Shown: positions 43,611 through 52,328, counted from the first letter of the stretch. The stretch: 64,000 nt of DNA from Halarsenatibacter silvermanii (GCF_900103135.1 NZ_FNGO01000016.1:1-64000); one strand, 5' to 3'. Numbers and translations: made by a program. The notes: generated by a model from the sequence alone, not told the origin.

Positions 43611-44132
43611 TCAGACAGCCGCGAAAAGAGCCAGCCGCAGCAAAAACACGAAAACAACCATTCCGGCGGCCAGGCGGGCATTGAGTTTGTGTATGACGGT
43701 ATAATCTCCTTTGATCTCATCTCCGCGCCAGCTTATGATAATGCTGTAGGCCATCTGGACCAGATTCAGACCGGTCGATACCAGCACGGCCGCCAGCGCT
43801 ATCTCATCGAGCCTCAAAAGAGCACAGCTTAAGGTTATAATGACGGTCAGCGCCGACTCGCCAAAGATTCCCGAACTGGCAAATAAAAAACCGTACTCCC
43901 AGAAAACATCATAACGCGAATAAGCCTTTAGAAAATCCTCCTCGTTCGAACTCACCCATCTCTCCCCATCATAGATCGAGGTGCGCTGGGGGAATTCACC
44001 CATATCGATTTTGATGCTGCTGCCCGGCACTCCCAGCCGGAGGCCGAGAAGATATCTGCCCACCTCCTGGCTGAAATAAAGCAGATATAAAAGAAATATA
44101 TAGCTTAAGATCCTCAATATCCAGATTGCCAT
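43611..44132 (-). CDS. Uncharacterised membrane protein, possible degenerate M50-like protease
   Basis: A 173-residue protein with four hydrophobic segments (about 4-22, 80-105, 110-133 and 150-170). I cannot assign it to a named family. The first helix continues into YFSQEVGRYLLGLRLGVPG, which mirrors the HExGH-(x)-LLGxxLGV pattern of membrane-embedded M50 metalloproteases but has Gln for the first His and Arg for the second, so it would be catalytically dead. It is converging on the TetR gene with 29 bases between stops. It is preceded by no clear operon partner. Confidence 0.65.
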   Translation of the reverse strand: MAIWILRILSYIFLLYLLYFSQEVGRYLLGLRLGVPGSSIKIDMGEFPQRTSIYDGERWVSSNEEDFLKAYSRYDVFWEYGFLFASSGIFGESALTVIITLSCALLRLDEIALAAVLVSTGLNLVQMAYSIIISWRGDEIKGDYTVIHKLNARLAAGMVVFVFLLRLALFAAV

Positions 44133-44219
44133 TCCTGCGCCTCCTCAACTTCTGACCAGCCGCCTCCATCTTTTCCGAGCTGTCTCATTCCGCTGCAGCT
44201 GTTTTCCTGCTATCATTTC

Positions 44220-44278
44220 AGAATCTTTTTGTCTTCAGTGGGTAAATAGGTATTTCAAAAAAAGTATCAGGAAAGACC
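44220..44278. repeat. MITE-family copy, shortened and degenerate
   Basis: The left arm is GAATCTTTTTGTCTTCAG, followed by TGGGTAAATAGGTA. The right end read inward is GGTCTTTCCTGATA. No clear target duplication. It lies in the 165-base gap between the mrfB gene and the membrane protein gene. Confidence 0.6.
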
Positions 44279-44297
44279 AAACCCAGTTTCATAGCCA

Positions 44298-45569
44298 CTA
44301 TTTATTCTGGCTGGCAAGTTTCTCCTTCAGCCGCTCATGACGGTGAACCAGCTCCTCCCGGCGTTTTCTCCAGTCCGACATGATCTGTCTGTATTCGCGA
44401 AGATATTCCCGGGCCCGGCGGCAAAACTTCAATGCCCGGGCATAATCCCTGCGCTGATGCTCGTAATATTTGGCCAGCTCCCGGTAGGGAAAGAGACCGC
44501 CCCGCCCCTCATCTGCCATCCTCCGCCAGATATCAACAGCCTCCTCATAACGATCAACCCGCTTGTACTGCCAGCTCAATTCTTTTTCTATTTCGGTCTT
44601 CAGCCGCCTGCCCCCGGCTTCAGCCAGTGCCCGCTCATAACTTTCTATGCTCCGCTGACGGCGTCCGCACTCCTCCAGCTGATAGGCCAGATTGTAATAT
44701 TCGCGGGCATTATGGCGGTAATTCCCCTCAGCTTCAGCCGCTCTTTCCAGAATTAGAGCCAGAAAAGCCATGGAAATTACATCATAACGATTGTGAAGCA
44801 GTATCGGCTCCAACAATTTCCAGCTGCCCCGTTCGAGAAAAGCCCTGTAATAATGAGGAACTTCGCTGCCGTCTATATCATCCTCCCGCTGAAAATCCAG
44901 CAGATTTTTCTCCAGGGCTGTCAGGCTGCAGGAACTGTGATGTTTCCAGAGCCGACGGCAGGGGTGGAGCAGGTCGAGATGAGACTCCGGTTCTGGTGGG
45001 TCGATCCGGTTGAGGATAAAACGGTTTTTGAGCAGCGGCAGATCGAAGGATTTGCCGTTAAAGGTCACCGGCACCGGCCGGCTCTCCATTTTAGCTTTTA
45101 TCTCCTGCAGCAGCGAAGCTTCCTCGACAAAATCACGCATGAGGTGCTGTTCAACGATCAGAGTGCCGTTTTGAAAATAACCCAGCCCTACAAGAAAGGC
45201 ACTGGTCCCCGTGCCCCCGGCCAGACCGGTGGTCTCCGTGTCCAAAAGCAGCAGCCGCTCGCGGCCTACCGCTTCCTGCCGCCGGAACAGGAAATCGGAG
45301 TCGCTGGCGAATTCAGTCGGCAGATCGCCGAGGGAGAATTGACCGTGCTGGTAATTTCGGTCCAGTTTTCTCTGCTCGAGATAGTGATCGCGATCCTCTG
45401 AGGCCGCCCCTGTCTTTGCCGAACCTTTCTCACGATCTTTACAGTCTTTTTTTCCCCGGAGAGAGCCCGGCGGCAAGCCTTCAGATCCGTCCCGTCCGGT
45501 TTCGCCGGCTGACTTCTCAGCTGCTCTCTTTTTCAGCCTCTCCAGCTTATTCTTTATATCCATCTTCAC
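44298..45569 (-). CDS. mrfB: MrfB/YprB-type RNase H-like exonuclease
   Basis: A 423-residue protein. A charged N-terminal tail is followed by a DnaQ-like exonuclease domain (about 95-270) with LLLDTETTGLAGGTGTSAFL (first Asp-x-Glu) and FNGKSFDLPLLKNRF, then TPR-like helical repeats to the end. In Bacillus the YprB/MrfB exonuclease works with the YprA/MrfA helicase to repair mitomycin-type DNA damage without UvrABC. The gene overlaps mrfA by 23 bases and directly follows it, so the complex is probably complete here. Confidence 0.88.
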   Translation of the reverse strand: MKMDIKNKLERLKKRAAEKSAGETGRDGSEGLPPGSLRGKKDCKDREKGSAKTGAASEDRDHYLEQRKLDRNYQHGQFSLGDLPTEFASDSDFLFRRQEAVGRERLLLLDTETTGLAGGTGTSAFLVGLGYFQNGTLIVEQHLMRDFVEEASLLQEIKAKMESRPVPVTFNGKSFDLPLLKNRFILNRIDPPEPESHLDLLHPCRRLWKHHSSCSLTALEKNLLDFQREDDIDGSEVPHYYRAFLERGSWKLLEPILLHNRYDVISMAFLALILERAAEAEGNYRHNAREYYNLAYQLEECGRRQRSIESYERALAEAGGRRLKTEIEKELSWQYKRVDRYEEAVDIWRRMADEGRGGLFPYRELAKYYEHQRRDYARALKFCRRAREYLREYRQIMSDWRKRREELVHRHERLKEKLASQNK

Positions 45570-47811
45570 CGCCTCCCTGCAGCAGCTTACTCAAAATCAG
45601 TTCAGCTCCCTCACGGGCCTCAATTCCCACCTCGCTGCCCGGACCCACACAGGAGGGACAGCCGCTCTCACAGCCGCAGTCCCTCAGATGTTCCCTGGCT
45701 CTCTGCAGAAGTCTCTCGTGCACGCGGTAAAGTTTTTCGCTGAGGCCTATGCCGCCGGGATAGCTATCATAAAAATAAATTGTCGGCTCACCTGTATGAG
45801 GCGAACGGATCTGAACAGTCTCCTTTATATCCCCGGGATCGGAGAGCAGAAACAGTGGCGCTATATTAACGATCAGCCCGGCCGTTCCCAGCATCCCGTT
45901 CTCCAAAACTTCAGACCCCAGTTTTTCCCGCAGGGATCCAGGAACGGTAAACCAGCAGCCGGTGGTATGCATCTCCTGTTCCGGCAGATTTATATCTCCA
46001 TAGCCCACGTTCTCGTGGGTTTTGAATTTTACCTTCTTGAACATGGTAGCCTGCGCCGTAACCGAAACTTCGCCGTGACAGAGCCGGTGGCTGGTTTTTT
46101 CCTCGCAATCAAACTCCTCCAGGACCCTCAAATCCACCGCCAGAGAAGCGTCGGTATAATAATTGACATCCACCTTTTCGACCAGAGCCTTCCTGTCCTC
46201 AAAATCCAGCTCCTGCACCTGGTACTGGCTGCCGCCATGCAGATAGATAGCCTTTTCGTGAATTGTGGTGGGGGCGCTGTGATAGTCGACCCGGCCTATC
46301 ACCTGATGATTTTTCGAACTCACATCTATGACGGCAAAATCATCGCTGGAGGCGCTCCTGAGACTTATATCTTCGGCCGGATATTTATCGGCCATCCAGT
46401 GCCAGCGTCCGCCGCTGTAACGAAGAACCCTCTCCTCCTCGAGATACTCCAGCATCTCGGCGGTCGATTCCACGCCGAAAGTCTCGCCCTCTTCAAAGGG
46501 CAGTTCGAAAGCGGCACATTTCAAATGAGAGATCAAAATCAGCAGATTATCAGGGTTTATGAGACCGCTTTCCGGGGGCTGCTCAAAAAAGTAATCGGGA
46601 TTTTTTACCATAAACTGATCCAGAGGGCTGGAGGAAGCCACCATAATCGTCAGGGCACGTTCCCGGCCCCGGCCGGCCCGACCGGCCTGCTGCCAGACGC
46701 TGGAGATAGCTCCCGGATAGCCGGCGATCAGACAGGCCTGCAGCTGTCCGATATCGATGCCCAGCTCCAGGGCATTCGTACTAACCACCCCGGTGATATC
46801 CCCCCTTCGCAGACCTTTTTCGATATTTCTCCGCTCCCCGGGCAGATAGCCGCCCCGATAGCCCTCGACCCGAATAGAAGAGGGCAGCTCTTCCTGCAGA
46901 TAGGAGAGCAAAATTTCGGTGTTGAGCCTGCTCCTGGCAAAAATGATGGTGGAAATTTGATTTTTCAAAAGGCGCCGGGCCAGTTTTTTGGCTTCTTTAA
47001 CGCAGCTGCGCCTGACCCCCAGCTCTTCATTGACCACCGGAGGATTATAAAAGACAAAATCACGCGGTCCCTGCGGGGCTCCGTTCTCATCTATTACCTT
47101 CATATCCTCGCCGGTAAGGCGGGCGGCCAGTTCCCCGGGATTTTCAATGGTGGCCGAAGAACAGATGAATTGAGGGCTGGACCCATAAAATTCCGCTATC
47201 CGCTTGAGCCGGCGAATCACATTGGCCACATGGCTGCCGAAAACACCCCGATAGCTGTGCAGCTCATCGAGGACAATATAATCCAGATTTTCAAAAAGTT
47301 TTACCCATTTGGTATGATGGGGCAGAATACCGGTATGCAGCATATCCGGATTTGTGATCACTATGTGAGCTGCGTTCCTGATGCTCCGGCGCACCGAGGG
47401 TCGGGTATCACCATCATAGGTGAAGGTTTTGATCTCGCCCGGCAGTCCCCCGGCCAGACCGTGCAGCTCCTTGAGCTGATCCTGAGAAAGAGCCTTGGTG
47501 GGAAAAAGATAGAGAGCCCGGGTCGATCCCCCAGAGATGATCGAGTTCAGCACCGGAATATTATAACAGAGAGTTTTGCCCGAGGCGGTCGGCGTAACCA
47601 CCACCGGATTCTCACCTTCCCGGGCCTTATTTACCGCCCGAGACTGATGCGAATAGAGTTTTGTGATTCCCCGCTCTTTTAAAACTTCGACCAGCTCGCA
47701 GTCCAAAAAATCGGGAAAATCAGCGTATTCCGCCTCTTGACCGGAAAGCTCACGCCAGTGAGTTACATTATCCAGATTTTGCAGCCTGCTGCGGAGCTGA
47801 TTTAAATTCAT
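45547..47811 (-). CDS. mrfA: MrfA/YprA-type DEAD/DEAH helicase with zinc-binding C-terminus
   Basis: A 754-residue superfamily-2 helicase. Walker A is TPTASGKTLCYN, Walker B is VLDELHSYRG, motif III SATIENP, motif VI QQAGRAGRGR. The C-terminal DUF1998 domain ends with four cysteines, CGCESGCPSC, that probably bind zinc. This matches YprA/MrfA, a 3'-5' helicase in mitomycin-C repair. It has a long open frame on the opposite strand, which is a shadow. It is followed by mrfB in an overlapping operon. Confidence 0.93.
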   Translation of the reverse strand: MNLNQLRSRLQNLDNVTHWRELSGQEAEYADFPDFLDCELVEVLKERGITKLYSHQSRAVNKAREGENPVVVTPTASGKTLCYNIPVLNSIISGGSTRALYLFPTKALSQDQLKELHGLAGGLPGEIKTFTYDGDTRPSVRRSIRNAAHIVITNPDMLHTGILPHHTKWVKLFENLDYIVLDELHSYRGVFGSHVANVIRRLKRIAEFYGSSPQFICSSATIENPGELAARLTGEDMKVIDENGAPQGPRDFVFYNPPVVNEELGVRRSCVKEAKKLARRLLKNQISTIIFARSRLNTEILLSYLQEELPSSIRVEGYRGGYLPGERRNIEKGLRRGDITGVVSTNALELGIDIGQLQACLIAGYPGAISSVWQQAGRAGRGRERALTIMVASSSPLDQFMVKNPDYFFEQPPESGLINPDNLLILISHLKCAAFELPFEEGETFGVESTAEMLEYLEEERVLRYSGGRWHWMADKYPAEDISLRSASSDDFAVIDVSSKNHQVIGRVDYHSAPTTIHEKAIYLHGGSQYQVQELDFEDRKALVEKVDVNYYTDASLAVDLRVLEEFDCEEKTSHRLCHGEVSVTAQATMFKKVKFKTHENVGYGDINLPEQEMHTTGCWFTVPGSLREKLGSEVLENGMLGTAGLIVNIAPLFLLSDPGDIKETVQIRSPHTGEPTIYFYDSYPGGIGLSEKLYRVHERLLQRAREHLRDCGCESGCPSCVGPGSEVGIEAREGAELILSKLLQGGGEDGYKE

Positions 47812-47864
47812 GATAAAGCCCCTTTCCCGGGCCGGAAATAAATTATGCGAAATTTTTCCTCCGC

Positions 47865-48680
47865 TCAGATCAAGAAACCGCCCCTGATAATGTACCAGAC
47901 CAGAGCGAACCAGGCATGGAACATTACGGCAGCCAGATAACCCCGCCGTCGGAACTGCCAGGCAGCCGCCAGAGCCAGCACCAGATTCATCAGCAGAACC
48001 TGCAGCCAGGCGAGCGGGGGCAGCTGGGTCATAGAAATCTCCCCCAGAGAAACGATCATATCGAATCCGTGAGCCAGAGTATAGATAATACCGGCTGCGG
48101 CGGCGGCCGGCCAGAAAATGCTGCCGCTTAAACCCTTTTTGCCTTTCGGGATCGCTTCCCCCGAAAATCTCTGCTGTCGGTAGGCCAGGATGACCGCGAC
48201 CAGCACAGGTATCAAAAAAAGGCGATAAAGAATTTCTTCGGCCACCGCCCCGGTGATCAGAGCAAAAAGAGAATGAGGAAAGTCCAGCCCGGAAAAATAT
48301 CCCAGTCCGTGCAGCCCGGCAAAACCGCTTTCGAGGAAAATAAAAATTAGCCCGACGGCGATGCCAGCAAAGGCAGGTTCCAGATAATCTATCAGGCCTG
48401 GATATTGCACGCTCCAGACCCCGGGTAAACCGATCTCTCCGGCCAGTTTGAAGCCAAAAAGACCCAGAAGACCGTAAAGAAAAAACATGATCACCATATC
48501 GATCAGCGTGCGGGCATAAACTGACAGATCCAAAAATCCGGTCATAAAGTAAGAACTCTCTCCCATGAGCGTATTGAGCCCGGTGGCTGTAGTCGCTGTA
48601 AGTACCAGCAGCACATATATTTTAAAAAATTTTCCGCTGAAGCCCTTTCCCCTATTCATCCAGGGCACCTCTGCTTTCAT
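47865..48680 (-). CDS. CPBP-family intramembrane metalloprotease
   Basis: A 271-residue protein with seven to eight membrane helices and the CPBP (Abi/Rce1) motifs EEILYRLFL (first), HGFDMI (second) and HAWFALVW at the C-terminus. Such proteins process prenylated peptides or lantibiotic signals, or have immunity roles. No peptide gene is nearby, so the substrate is unknown. It follows the small membrane protein at 48805 after a terminator. Confidence 0.88.
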   Translation of the reverse strand: MKAEVPWMNRGKGFSGKFFKIYVLLVLTATTATGLNTLMGESSYFMTGFLDLSVYARTLIDMVIMFFLYGLLGLFGFKLAGEIGLPGVWSVQYPGLIDYLEPAFAGIAVGLIFIFLESGFAGLHGLGYFSGLDFPHSLFALITGAVAEEILYRLFLIPVLVAVILAYRQQRFSGEAIPKGKKGLSGSIFWPAAAAAGIIYTLAHGFDMIVSLGEISMTQLPPLAWLQVLLMNLVLALAAAWQFRRRGYLAAVMFHAWFALVWYIIRGGFLI

Positions 48681-48748
48681 TTTGTGGTTGTTCTTGAAGA
48701 ACCTTTATTATCAATTCTAGCTGACCGCACCTCATTCCTGCCTGAAAG

Positions 48749-48774
48749 ACAAAAGCCTCCCGATACGGGAGGCT
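48749..48774 (-). terminator. Terminator after the small membrane protein gene
   Basis: On the minus strand AGCCTCCCG and CGGGAGGCT (9-bp stem, 3-base loop) are followed by TTTTGTCTTTC. Confidence 0.85.
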
Positions 48775-48804
48775 CAGCATGGGTTTATCAAATTCTTTAG
48801 ATTT

Positions 48805-49071
48805 TCAAAAACTTCTACCCAGTCTGGTAAACAGCAGTTTGACCGCCAGACCGGTCAAAAACAGCAGAAAGAAAAGCCATATCGGTCTGCTGCTGAAAAC
48901 TACCATCAGCGGCGCGAAAAAGCTGATTATTCCAGCCAGTATAAAGGCTCTGCCCAAAAAGCGCTGTCCGGCATTTTTATCCGAGTTGAAAAGCCGAGTC
49001 AACCAGACTGAGGGCAAAGAAAGATCTCCTGTCATGAGGGCAAATCCGACCATAACCAGCCCCATGCCCAA
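48805..49071 (-). CDS. Small hydrophobic membrane protein
   Basis: An 88-residue protein with two or three membrane helices (about 1-14, 40-60, 64-80) and no recognisable family. The obvious start codons (TTG at 49069-49071, ATG two codons later) have no ribosome-binding site. A good site, AAAGGAG, lies upstream and is correctly spaced for an ATC codon at 49090-49092 in the same frame, which would add seven residues (NYILSLL) and complete the first helix. ATC as start is rare, so this is an inference. It ends before a strong terminator and appears to be a single-gene unit. Confidence 0.6.
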   Translation of the reverse strand: MGMGLVMVGFALMTGDLSLPSVWLTRLFNSDKNAGQRFLGRAFILAGIISFFAPLMVVFSSRPIWLFFLLFLTGLAVKLLFTRLGRSF

Positions 49072-49176
49072 AAGAGATAATATATAATTGATGCTGCATC
49101 ACTCCTTTAACGTGCGATCTGAGTTTTGATTTCTGTATTGAAAACTTTATCTTTTTATGGGAAATTTATTCCGAAA

Positions 49177-49245
49177 AAAAGCCCCTGCAGCTGTAGAATC
49201 GGTTAAAACTTTAAATTTCAGCAGCAGGCCTGACTCGAGAAAATG
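49177..49245 (-). terminator. Possible terminator after the glyA remnant
   Basis: On the minus strand, GCCTGCTGCTG can pair with CAGCTGCAGGGGC (with a bulge), followed by TTTTTTT. The rest of the 229-base gap 49072-49300 shows nothing else. Confidence 0.5.
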
Positions 49246-49300
49246 TTAACACAGAGCCTGCTTAATTGCAAGCATGCTGCCTTCAAACCGGCCAAATTTA

Positions 49301-49477
49301 TCAGGATTCCTGCAGAGCCTCTACAGCTGATTGGGCGAGAATCCCGCTGCCTACCGGCAGAATCGATCGATAGACAAAATTTTCTGAGGCGATCAATTCT
49401 ATAGAATTTTCCTCGCGCTTTAGTTCTTTATCCAGAATTGCTTTTGCTTCCGGATCGGTATATGATAAATAATCCAT
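49301..49477 (-). pseudogene. glyA: N-terminal remnant of serine hydroxymethyltransferase
   Basis: A 58-codon frame, ATG at 49475-49477, with a strong GAGGAGGGG ribosome-binding site eight bases upstream. Residues 1-35 read like the GlyA N-terminus, ending with ENSIELIASENFV, the family signature. After that the match to GlyA fades and the frame stops in VEALQES. A full GlyA has about 410 residues, so this is a truncated duplicate that kept its expression signals. Whether a peptide is still made is unknown. A MITE copy (49530) sits upstream. Confidence 0.72.
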
Positions 49478-49529
49478 AATTTTATCCCCTCCTCAGCTGC
49501 GGTTTTTAAAGCTTTTATTTGAGGATTTT

Positions 49530-49632
49530 GGATCTTCCTGTCCTCAGCTGGTAAATAGGTGTGTAAAAAACCTTATTTAGTTATGCTGGAAGATATAAAG
49601 CTTCGTTCACAATGAAATTTTTCCCCGGCATA
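49530..49632. repeat. MITE-family copy with conserved left part
   Basis: Starts GGATCTTCCTGTCCTCAGCT, then GGTAAATAGGTGTGTAAAAAACC, and the core AAGATATAAAGCTTCG shared with the copy at 35122. The right end (beyond TTTCCCCGG) is not recognisable, so the element is diverged or truncated there. It lies in the 273-base gap between the glyA remnant and the 137-residue membrane protein gene. Confidence 0.78.
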
Positions 49633-49750
49633 AGTTTAGTTTTCGGCCATAAAATTATACTTGTTGTTTGTTTTATTATACACGAAGATAGGAAAGTCCT
49701 TTTCTAATGCTTAATTCCCATCATGATTGGTCTATTCAAGGTCTTTTATC

Positions 49751-50164
49751 CTACTGAAAAAAACTGCGGGTATATGAAGTCTCCTCCTGCAGGTACTCGA
49801 TCGGCACGGTAAACTCCCGCGATTCTTCGTTCAAAAAGGTCACTTCCACCCGGAAGACATCGTCAGCCTTTTCCTGCTGCTCTTCCTCAACTAAATCTCC
49901 CTCGGGCAGAGTGCGCCGCAGAAGATTCCAGATCTCCAAAACCTGCTGATGATCGCGAATGACCACCGGGCCCCAGCTGAGATCTGATATTTTAAGTTCT
50001 ATCGGGGTCTGGTTTTCCAGTATTCTTAGAGCCTCATCCTCGTCGACAGTTACCAATTCCCCTTCAGGGAGCACCTCCCCGCGGCCGTTGATCATAAAAA
50101 CGGTCAGGACGATCATCAGCGTCAGAATTACCAGTATGGGCAGGCTGTATTTTCCCTCAGGCAT
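49751..50164 (-). CDS. Small anchored extracytoplasmic protein, function unknown
   Basis: A 137-residue protein with an N-terminal signal or anchor helix (about 9-26) and a predicted extracytoplasmic beta-type domain. I do not recognise the family. The ATG at 50162-50164 has GGGGGTG six bases before it; the frame opens three codons earlier. It overlaps the end of the histidine kinase gene, so it belongs to the same transcript. A role in signal sensing, comparable to accessory proteins of other two-component systems, is inferred from position only. Confidence 0.72.
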   Translation of the reverse strand: MPEGKYSLPILVILTLMIVLTVFMINGRGEVLPEGELVTVDEDEALRILENQTPIELKISDLSWGPVVIRDHQQVLEIWNLLRRTLPEGDLVEEEQQEKADDVFRVEVTFLNEESREFTVPIEYLQEETSYTRSFFQ

Positions 50165-51662
50165 AACTTTCACCCCCGAATACCGACGCCGGCAGTATGA
50201 TCCTGGCGGTAGTTCCCCGATCAGGACTGCTGTTCAATTCCAGCTCTCCTCCGTGCAGATCAACTATACGACGGGCTATATCGAGCCCCTGACCGCGGCT
50301 CAACTCGCCGTTTTCTATCTTTTCCAGCTTCGAACGCTTTATACCGCAGCCTTCATCCCTGATTATTATCTCGCAGCCGCCGTCCTCGCGCCGGCGCAGG
50401 CTCAGCTTTATTATATCTGTGCCGCTGTAGGTTATGGCATTATCCAGCAGATTGAGCAGCACTTCCTTAATTCTCACCGGATCGATTGCCGCCGGTTTCG
50501 AAGATTCTGCCTCTCCTGTGGATCGTCCCGCAAATTGGTCTTCAAAATCCAGCAGCATCTCGATATCTCGGCTTAAAGCTTTGACCTCAATCAGATCTAC
50601 CGTCCGCCGGCAGAGCTCGACCAGGCTCACCGGTTCTGGTTCGATCTCGAGAGAATAATTGCCGCTGCGGGAGCTGCTGAGCAGATTTTCAACCATCTCC
50701 AGCATCCGATCGGATTCGAGTCTGATTCTATCAAGACAGCGGGAGCGTTCCTCTTCAGTATCCACTTTATCATACATATCGGCAAAACCGCGGATTATGG
50801 TGAGAGGTGTTTTGAGTTCGTGGGTCATCTTCTCAAAAAATTCTTTCTGCTTCTCTTTTTCCATTCTGAGGTCCGCGATCAGCTCATCGATGCCGGAGCG
50901 CATGTTTTTAAAAGCCCGGGCCAGCTCACCGATCTCATCCTGACCTTCGATATCGAGTTCGGCCGGCTGTCCAGCTCTCTCCTCCCCCTTTTGATACCTC
51001 TCGATAGCCTGCTTTAAAGTCTCGAGCGGTGAGATCATCCTGGTTATATAGAAATAAAGAAAAGCCCCGGTGAAGACCACCAGAGCAGTAAAAGCCAAAA
51101 TCAGCACCAGCCTGAGTCTTTCCAGCAGACGATGTTCTTCGGAGAGCTCGTATTCCAGACCGACAATCCCGCTGATCTCCGCTCCGATTTCGAGGTCGTC
51201 ATAATAAGGAAAATGCATGATCAGACGGGGATAAGAGAAATTATCTGAATTGAGCCTGACCATGCTGCGCTCAGCCCGGGCAGCTCTCTCCTGCGACTTT
51301 TCTATAGTCTCGATTCTATCGCCATAATTGCTCTCCAGATAGAAGGGCTGTTCACCTCCGGCCGGACCCTCAGCCCCGTAAAGCCAGATGCGCATACCTT
51401 CATGCCTGGTTTCGAGGCTGTGTTCCAGATAGGTCAAATTGCTCTCATCCAGCATATCATCACCGTACTGCCGGGAAACTCCGAAAAGATACTGCTGAAT
51501 TTCATAACTGCGGGCGGTCATCTCCTGCCTGACATTATCCATGATGTGTCTTTCCAGAGCGCTGTTTATATATAGAAATACCATCAGGCTGAAAAGAAGC
51601 AGGGCCAGAATGGTACCTATAATCAGTTTTGCCCGGATACCGCCTCTGATAGATAATGACAT
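50157..51662 (-). CDS. Sensor histidine kinase
   Basis: A 501-residue kinase with two membrane helices (about 12-32 and 185-208) bounding an extracytoplasmic sensor domain, then HAMP, HisKA with the phospho-acceptor His in MTHELKTPLTIIRGF, and HATPase with LLNLLDNAITYSG (N box) and RDEGCGIKRSKLEKI (G1). It lies immediately after the response regulator (adjacent stop and start) and before a small anchored protein. The tctCBA genes lie upstream of the regulator, so it may sense a carboxylate, but that is an inference. Confidence 0.94.
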   Translation of the reverse strand: MSLSIRGGIRAKLIIGTILALLLFSLMVFLYINSALERHIMDNVRQEMTARSYEIQQYLFGVSRQYGDDMLDESNLTYLEHSLETRHEGMRIWLYGAEGPAGGEQPFYLESNYGDRIETIEKSQERAARAERSMVRLNSDNFSYPRLIMHFPYYDDLEIGAEISGIVGLEYELSEEHRLLERLRLVLILAFTALVVFTGAFLYFYITRMISPLETLKQAIERYQKGEERAGQPAELDIEGQDEIGELARAFKNMRSGIDELIADLRMEKEKQKEFFEKMTHELKTPLTIIRGFADMYDKVDTEEERSRCLDRIRLESDRMLEMVENLLSSSRSGNYSLEIEPEPVSLVELCRRTVDLIEVKALSRDIEMLLDFEDQFAGRSTGEAESSKPAAIDPVRIKEVLLNLLDNAITYSGTDIIKLSLRRREDGGCEIIIRDEGCGIKRSKLEKIENGELSRGQGLDIARRIVDLHGGELELNSSPDRGTTARIILPASVFGGESYA

Positions 51663-52328
51663 TTACTCCACATCCAGCTTATAACCGGCACCATATACTG
51701 TGGCAATACAATCACGGTGCTCACCAAGCTTTTTACGCAGCCGATTGATGTGCATATCGATCGCCCGGGTTGTGGTTCCCGGCAGCTCGTTCTGCCAGAG
51801 ACAGCGCAGTATCTTCTCCCGGGAGATAACCTGGCGGGGGTTGGCCATCAATTTTTCCAGAACCAGAAACTGCGAGGCGGTCAGCTCGCGTTCCTCGCCA
51901 TCCACCAGCAGCAGATGGCGTTTCTTATCCAGAACAAGCGGACCCGCTCTTAAAGATTCATCCTCAGTTTCATCGCCGGTACGCCTCAGTACGGCTTTCA
52001 CCCTGAATATGAACTCCTCCACCTCGAAAGGTTTGGTTATATAATCGTCGGCTCCCAGCCGGAAGCCCAGAAGCCTGTCCTCGAGATCGCTCTTGACGGT
52101 CAAAAATATGACCGGATAATCTCTATCCTGGATCTCTTTCATGAAATTAAAACCGTTCATCCCCGGCAGATTGACGTCAAGCACGATCAGCTCCGGAATA
52201 GAACTTTCCAGCTCTGCTTTAGCAGTCTCAGCCCGGGCAAACCTGACGACTTCAAAGCCTTCCAGCTCCAGATTCATTTCCAGCAGTTCGGCCAGGGAAT
52301 CCTCATCCTCGACCAGAAAAATAGACAT
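51663..52328 (-). CDS. OmpR-family response regulator
   Basis: A 221-residue regulator. The receiver domain starts IFLVEDEDSLAELLEMNL with the phospho-acceptor Asp in LIVLDVNLPGMNG and the conserved Lys in VIFLTVKSD. A winged-helix DNA-binding domain follows, with NRLRKKLG and RAIDMHIN. The kinase gene starts in the next codon. Its targets are unknown; the neighbouring transporter genes tctABC are plausible. Confidence 0.95.
   Translation of the reverse strand: MSIFLVEDEDSLAELLEMNLELEGFEVVRFARAETAKAELESSIPELIVLDVNLPGMNGFNFMKEIQDRDYPVIFLTVKSDLEDRLLGFRLGADDYITKPFEVEEFIFRVKAVLRRTGDETEDESLRAGPLVLDKKRHLLLVDGEERELTASQFLVLEKLMANPRQVISREKILRCLWQNELPGTTTRAIDMHINRLRKKLGEHRDCIATVYGAGYKLDVE

Noticed and set aside
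45688-47682. A 664-codon open frame on the plus strand
   Set aside because: It is antisense to the well-supported helicase gene mrfA, has low-complexity hydrophobic composition and no recognisable motif or ribosome-binding site. It is a shadow of codon bias.
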